Below are positions 60,059 to 64,000 of a DNA stretch of 64,000 nucleotides, one piece after another. The DNA is from Beijerinckia sp. 28-YEA-48 (GTDB lineage: Bacteria > Pseudomonadota > Alphaproteobacteria > Rhizobiales > Beijerinckiaceae): positions 1,646,001 through 1,710,000 of the forward strand of contig NZ_FNSI01000001.1 in assembly GCF_900104955.1 (NCBI RefSeq). The letters are read 5' to 3'. A program made the position numbers and the translations under genes. Numbering within the stretch: position 1 is the stretch's first letter; each line of letters starts with the position of its first letter. The notes beneath the pieces are model-generated. The model was not told the origin of the DNA, ran no database searches, and worked only from the letters and a program-made list of their open reading frames with translations.

Positions 60059-61339
60059 TTACTCCGCCGCGACGCGGGTTTCGGTCGCGGGCTTGAACTG
60101 GTCGGTCTCGGTCGATCCCGCCATGGCGGTCGTCGAGGATTTGCCGCCGGAGATCGCCATCGCCACCGCATCGAAATAGCCGGTGCCCACTTCGCGCTGG
60201 TGGCGCACGGCGGTGAAGCCGTTGGCCTGGGCGGCGAACTCACGTTCCTGCATTTCCGAATAGGCGCCCATGCCGCGCTTGGCATAGCCCTTGGCCAGGT
60301 CGAACATCGACAGGTTGAGGGCGTGGAAGCCGGCCAAGGTCACGAACTGGAAGCGATAGCCCAATTCGGCGATCTTCTCCTGATAGTGTTCGATCGCGTG
60401 GGCATCGAGCTTGGCGCGCCAGTTGAACGACGGCGAGCAGTTATAGGCGAGCAACCGCCCCGGATGCTGGCGATGCATCTCCTGCGCGAACTCGCGCGCT
60501 TCGCCGAGATCGGGCTCGGAGGTTTCCCACCACACCAGATCCGAATAGGGCGCATAGGCCAGGCCACGGGCGATGGCATGTTCCACCGAATGGTGGTTGC
60601 CCTGCTTCAAGCGATAGAAGCCTTCGCCGGTGCGGCTGGAGCGATCGATGAAGGGATGGTCGTAATCATCGATATCCGAGGTGATCAAGGTCGCCGAATG
60701 GGCGTCGGTGCGGGCGCAGATGATGGTATCGACGCCGCAGACATCGGCCGCCAGGCGCGCCGCATTGAGCGTGCGAATGAAGGTCTGGGTCGGCACCAAC
60801 ACCTTGCCGCCAAGATGGCCGCACTTCTTCTCCGAGGCGAGCTGATCCTCGAAATGGACGCCGGCGGCGCCTGCCTCGATCATGCTCTTCATCAGTTCGA
60901 AGGCGTTGAGGGGGCCACCGAAGCCCGCTTCCGCGTCGGCAACGATGGGGGCGTACCAATAGGTCGAGGTGTCGCCTTCCGCCCGCGCGATCTGGTCGGC
61001 GCGTTGCAGAGCATTGTTGATGCGCTTGACGACGTCCGGCACCGAGGAAGACGGATAGAGCGACTGGTCCGGATACATCTGGCCGGCATTGTTGGCATCG
61101 GCCGCGACCTGCCAGCCGGAGAGATAAATCGCCTCGAGGCCAGCCTTGACCTGTTGCAAAGCCTGATTGCCGGTCATCGCGCCAAGCGAACGCACGAAGG
61201 GGCGTTCGGCCAAAAGCTTGCGCAAACGCGCCGCGCCGAGCTTCGCCAAAGTGTGTTCGATCCGGACGGAACCGGAGAGCCGGTCAACCTCGGCAGCGGT
61301 GTAATCGCGGCGGTTTTCCGGGCTATAGGAGGAAGACAT
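60059..61339 (-). CDS. aceA: Isocitrate lyase
   Basis: A 426-residue isocitrate lyase that splits isocitrate to glyoxylate and succinate in the glyoxylate shunt. The catalytic motif KKCGH is at residues 171-175, with FEDQLASE before it and NCSPSFNW near 309-316 later; the length fits the short (prokaryotic) class. The divergent gene at 61544 encodes an ScfR/RamB-type regulator, the known type for aceA control. It leads a small operon with DUF4170. ATG 61339 is well placed at the family N-terminus. Confidence 0.97.
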   Translation of the reverse strand: MSSSYSPENRRDYTAAEVDRLSGSVRIEHTLAKLGAARLRKLLAERPFVRSLGAMTGNQALQQVKAGLEAIYLSGWQVAADANNAGQMYPDQSLYPSSSVPDVVKRINNALQRADQIARAEGDTSTYWYAPIVADAEAGFGGPLNAFELMKSMIEAGAAGVHFEDQLASEKKCGHLGGKVLVPTQTFIRTLNAARLAADVCGVDTIICARTDAHSATLITSDIDDYDHPFIDRSSRTGEGFYRLKQGNHHSVEHAIARGLAYAPYSDLVWWETSEPDLGEAREFAQEMHRQHPGRLLAYNCSPSFNWRAKLDAHAIEHYQEKIAELGYRFQFVTLAGFHALNLSMFDLAKGYAKRGMGAYSEMQEREFAAQANGFTAVRHQREVGTGYFDAVAMAISGGKSSTTAMAGSTETDQFKPATETRVAAE

Positions 61340-61489
61340 TGCTTTTTACTCCGCTTGTAACAGTGACCCTTATGTCCATCACTGCTTGGCTGTTTGGCCG
61401 TCATCGGGCTGAGCGGAAAATGTCATCTGCCTTTGTGAATCGCAATAACTATATGAAAATGAAGATATAACTTGAAATTTCTCATCCGA

Positions 61490-61518
61490 TTGACAATTGT
61501 TGATTTGTAAATTGTAAT
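61490..61518 (+). promoter_or_regulatory. Sigma-70-type promoter for the ScfR-type gene
   Basis: TTGACA (61490-61495), 17 bases, TGTAAT (61513-61518), 25 bp upstream of the ATG at 61544. Around it TTGACA and TGTCAA (61524-61529) are symmetric, perhaps an operator. The gap of 204 bases is AT-rich and serves both aceA and the regulator. Confidence 0.6.
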
Positions 61519-61543
61519 AATCCTGTCAAATGAGGATCCGCAT

Positions 61544-62968
61544 ATGCGTTCAGCACGGATTGGCGGCAAGCTGCGTCGCCTGCGGCAGGATCAGAAATTC
61601 AACCAGACCCAGATGGCGGCCGAGCTCGGCATTTCGCCGAGCTATCTCAATCTGCTGGAGTCGAACCAGCGCCCCGTCACCGTGAACATCCTTTTGCGCC
61701 TGGCGGAGCGCTTCAAGGTCGACCTCGCCGCCATGGGCGGCGAAGACGATAGCCGCCTCGTTGCCGATCTGATGGAGGCGCTGTCCGATCCAGCCTTCGA
61801 TGCACAAGACATCAAGGCGACCGATGTGCGCGACATCGTCGCCACCCTGCCCTCGATGGCCCGCGCCATGCTGGCGCTCTATCAGACCTATCGCCGTGGC
61901 GCGGCGCTGGCGCCCGTCGAAGGCGATTCAGAAAATGACGCAGCGCCGATCGGCCTGCCGTCGGAGGAGGTGACCGACTTCCTGCAGGCGAAGCTGAATT
62001 ACTTCCCCGGCCTGGAAGAAGCGGCGGAGTCGCTCTGGCACGATAACAGCCTGGCGCTGCTCACCCTGCAGCAGGACCTCGTCAAAGTGCTGGCCGAGCG
62101 TTTCGCTGTTGATCTGGAAATCGCGCCCGCTTCCGCCATGCCCGGCCATCTGCGCATGTTCAATCCGCTGACGCGCAAGCTGACGCTGTCGGAAATGCTG
62201 CCGGGGCCAAGCCGCACCTTCCAGCTCGCCTATCAGATCGCTCTGCTCGGCCATCGCCGCGAAATCGACCACGCAGCCTCCGCCGGCAAGTTCACCACGC
62301 CACAAGCAGAAGCCCTCGCCGGCTCCGCCATGGCGAACTATTTCGCCGCCGCCGTGATGATGCCCTACGATCGTTTTCTAGCTTCGGCTAAATCGACACG
62401 CTACGACATCAACGTGCTGCAACATCGTTTCGGCGTGTCCTTCGAGCAGATCTGCCATCGGCTCACCACTCTGCGTCGGCCCGGCCAAGAAGGCATTCCC
62501 TTCCACCTCATCCGTGTCGACATCGCTGGCAATATTTCCAAGCGCTTCTCGGCCTCCGGCATTCACATCGCCCGCTTCGGCGCCGCCTGCCCGCGCTGGA
62601 ATGTCTATGACGCCTTCGCCACGCCGGGCATGGTGCGGGTGCAGGTGTCGCGCATGCCCGACAATTCAAGCTATTTCTGCGTCGCGCGCACCATCGACAC
62701 GGCAGCACGCGCCACGCCACGCGGCGGCCTGCCGAGCCGTATCGGCCAGCTCGCGGTGGGCCTGGGCTGCGCTGTGCATTTCGCCAAGGATCTGGTCTAT
62801 GCGGATGGGCTCAATGTCGACGATCCGCAGATCGTCACGCCGATCGGCGTTTCCTGCCGCGTCTGCCCGCGCGGCGACTGCGCCGATCGCGCCATGCCAT
62901 CGCTGTCGCAGCGGCTTGAGATCGACGAGAACAAGCGCGGGCTATCAACCTACGCCATGCAGATTTAG
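61544..62968 (+). CDS. ScfR/RamB-type transcriptional regulator (XRE + short-chain acyl-CoA regulator domain)
   Basis: A 474-residue regulator. The XRE-type HTH is at residues 8-62 (LRRLRQDQKFNQTQMAAELG, ISPSYLNLLESNQRPVT), an IrrE-like segment follows in the middle (FQLAYQIALLGHRREIDHAA, ANYFAAAVMMPYDRFL), and the C-terminus carries the family's cysteine cluster CRVCPRGDC (about 445-453). This type responds to acetate or propionate-derived acyl-CoA and controls aceA and related genes. It is divergent from aceA. ATG 61544 is preceded by TGAGGATC. The cysteines suggest metal or redox sensing, which is known in part for such regulators. Confidence 0.93.
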   Translation: MRSARIGGKLRRLRQDQKFNQTQMAAELGISPSYLNLLESNQRPVTVNILLRLAERFKVDLAAMGGEDDSRLVADLMEALSDPAFDAQDIKATDVRDIVATLPSMARAMLALYQTYRRGAALAPVEGDSENDAAPIGLPSEEVTDFLQAKLNYFPGLEEAAESLWHDNSLALLTLQQDLVKVLAERFAVDLEIAPASAMPGHLRMFNPLTRKLTLSEMLPGPSRTFQLAYQIALLGHRREIDHAASAGKFTTPQAEALAGSAMANYFAAAVMMPYDRFLASAKSTRYDINVLQHRFGVSFEQICHRLTTLRRPGQEGIPFHLIRVDIAGNISKRFSASGIHIARFGAACPRWNVYDAFATPGMVRVQVSRMPDNSSYFCVARTIDTAARATPRGGLPSRIGQLAVGLGCAVHFAKDLVYADGLNVDDPQIVTPIGVSCRVCPRGDCADRAMPSLSQRLEIDENKRGLSTYAMQI

Positions 62969-62980
62969 ACCTGCACAAAT

Positions 62981-63919
62981 TTAGATCTTCGCACCCAGTG
63001 CCGCACGCGGAATATCAATAGCAAAGCGCGCGCCAGGCCCGGGCGCCATGGTCAGCTTGCCGCCCAATTGCCCAAGCACCGAACCGATCAGCCGCATGCC
63101 AAGCCCCCGTGCACCGTCGATCGAGAAATTCGCCGGCAGGCCAACGCCATCATCGGCGACAACCAGATGGACGTTCTCTTCCGTCGCGCTTAAGGAGATG
63201 TCGATGCGGCCACGTCGATCGTCCGGATAGGCATATTTGCAGGCATTCGTCACGAGTTCGATGACGATCAAGCCCAGTCTCATGGCGCGGGTGGAAGGTA
63301 AAGTGATCGGCGCGGCGTCGACGGTCAGCGCCTCGACATTGTCGGGATGGTTGTCTGCTAGCGCGGTGCAGAGCCCGGCCAGAAAAATGCTCATATCGAC
63401 CTGCTCCAGATCGACAATGCCGAACAGCTGCTCGTGCACCGCGGCGATGCCGCAGACGCGCTGTTGCGCTTCCTCAAGAGCCGCAGCCGCAGCGCTATCG
63501 GACATACGGCGCGCCTGAAAGCCGAGCATGCTGGCAACGATCTGCAGCGAATTCTTGACCCGATGGTCGATCTCGCGCATCAAAATATCGTTGTGAGCCA
63601 GAAGCTCCTCTTTCTCCGCCAGAAGGCGCTCAGCCTCAAGCCGGGCGGCGCGCTCCTCCTGCAGAGCCGCCTTCCATTCCTCCGCCTTCATATCCTGAGG
63701 CGCGTGTGATTTGAGATCGTCTTCTTGATCTGGAGTCATGTCTTGCATCATGTCTTGCGCCATGCCCCTTGCCTGAAGATCGGACACGCACAACATGCCG
63801 ATGCGAGGTCCATGAGATGTTTCGATGGGTACGCCAGGCAATATCCGCTCTAGCGGTATGACCTGTGTCGCCCAGGAAGCGAGGCTGTGGTCTCCCATCC
63901 GCCGAGCGGTTCGATCCAT
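62981..63919 (-). CDS. Sensor histidine kinase (HWE/HisKA_2 type)
   Basis: A 312-residue soluble kinase. The H-box EIDHRVKNSLQIVASMLGFQ holds the phospho-accepting His in a coiled-coil stretch after KAALQEERAARLEAERLLAE; the ATP-binding domain is at the C-terminus with LIVIELVTNACKYAYP (N-box) and DDGVGLPANF (G1) and GLGMRLIGSVLGQLGG. The N-terminus (first 85 residues) has no clear domain. ATG 63919 has AGGAGG six bases upstream and fits better than the frame opening at 63997. Nothing of the response regulator is in the window. It converges with the ScfR-type gene (12 bp gap). Confidence 0.9.
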   Translation of the reverse strand: MDRTARRMGDHSLASWATQVIPLERILPGVPIETSHGPRIGMLCVSDLQARGMAQDMMQDMTPDQEDDLKSHAPQDMKAEEWKAALQEERAARLEAERLLAEKEELLAHNDILMREIDHRVKNSLQIVASMLGFQARRMSDSAAAAALEEAQQRVCGIAAVHEQLFGIVDLEQVDMSIFLAGLCTALADNHPDNVEALTVDAAPITLPSTRAMRLGLIVIELVTNACKYAYPDDRRGRIDISLSATEENVHLVVADDGVGLPANFSIDGARGLGMRLIGSVLGQLGGKLTMAPGPGARFAIDIPRAALGAKI

Positions 63920-64000
63920 GCCTGACCTCCTGGCTCGTTTCCTGACCGAAACCGAAATCCTCGGCTCGTGTCTGCAAACGGAAATTAGGTATCCCAAGGC

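Overview
The window looks like a chromosomal segment of a GC-rich alphaproteobacterium, most likely of the order Hyphomicrobiales (Rhizobiales). The signs are an ECF sigma factor paired with an NrsF anti-sigma factor, an IalB-type protein, a short-chain-acyl (ScfR-type) regulator divergent from isocitrate lyase, DUF4170, DUF2177 and HWE-type kinase genes, a D-tartrate dehydratase very close to the Bradyrhizobium enzyme, and many Bug/TctC-type binding proteins. Species cannot be fixed from the sequence alone.

Layout. 1-3.3 kb: the end of a ketopantoate-reductase-like gene, D(-)-tartrate dehydratase, a DUF3060 protein and an AI-2E family permease. 3.3-7.7 kb: the most distinctive system, a sigF-nrsF pair (minus strand) divergent from a bufferin-type RiPP operon: precursor peptide (DUF2282), MNIO enzyme (DUF692), partner protein (DUF2063) and DoxX. 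The two divergent transcripts carry matching promoter motifs. 7.8-11.4 kb: a DapA-family aldolase plus Bug binding protein, divergent from a LacI regulator with two palindromic operators. 11.4-17.7 kb: a TadG-like protein, small His-rich and basic proteins, a reductase-like SDR, an SMR pump, a MipA/OmpV outer-membrane protein, two tiny overlapping genes and cspA. 17.8-27 kb: catabolic genes (bicupin and Bug protein, LysR, hyuA-hyuB, SDR, 3-hydroxyisobutyrate-dehydrogenase-like). 27-32 kb: a more AT-leaning Bug gene, an L,D-transpeptidase-like lipoprotein with altered catalytic motif, a TetR remnant, a UbiD-like decarboxylase and tRNA-Glu. 32-39.7 kb: recJ, a degenerate GGDEF membrane protein, an MFS transporter, an exported methyltransferase-like protein, DUF2177 and IalB. 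39.7-46 kb: a 2045-residue autotransporter built on five 783-bp tandem repeats. 46-59.7 kb: LuxR and GntR regulators, then a gentisate-dioxygenase-like operon with LVIVD protein, RidA, a complete ABC importer and a GST; then GMC oxidoreductase, LysR, DUF1330, Bug protein and a 2-oxoglutarate/Fe(II) oxygenase. 59.8-64 kb: DUF4170, aceA, the ScfR-type regulator and a histidine kinase.

How the parts work together. Much of the window is small catabolic modules, each with its own regulator and often its own Bug-type binding protein but no TctA/TctB membrane partner nearby. The bufferin module is a self-contained metal-stress island: a sigma factor and membrane anti-sigma factor control an exported Cys-containing peptide and the enzymes that modify it. 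No insertion sequence, prophage or CRISPR array was recognised. The best leads are the bufferin island, the substituted L,D-transpeptidase, the repeat-built autotransporter, the exported methyltransferase-like protein, several perfect palindromes in intergenic regions, and small genes of fewer than 60 codons that are easy to miss.
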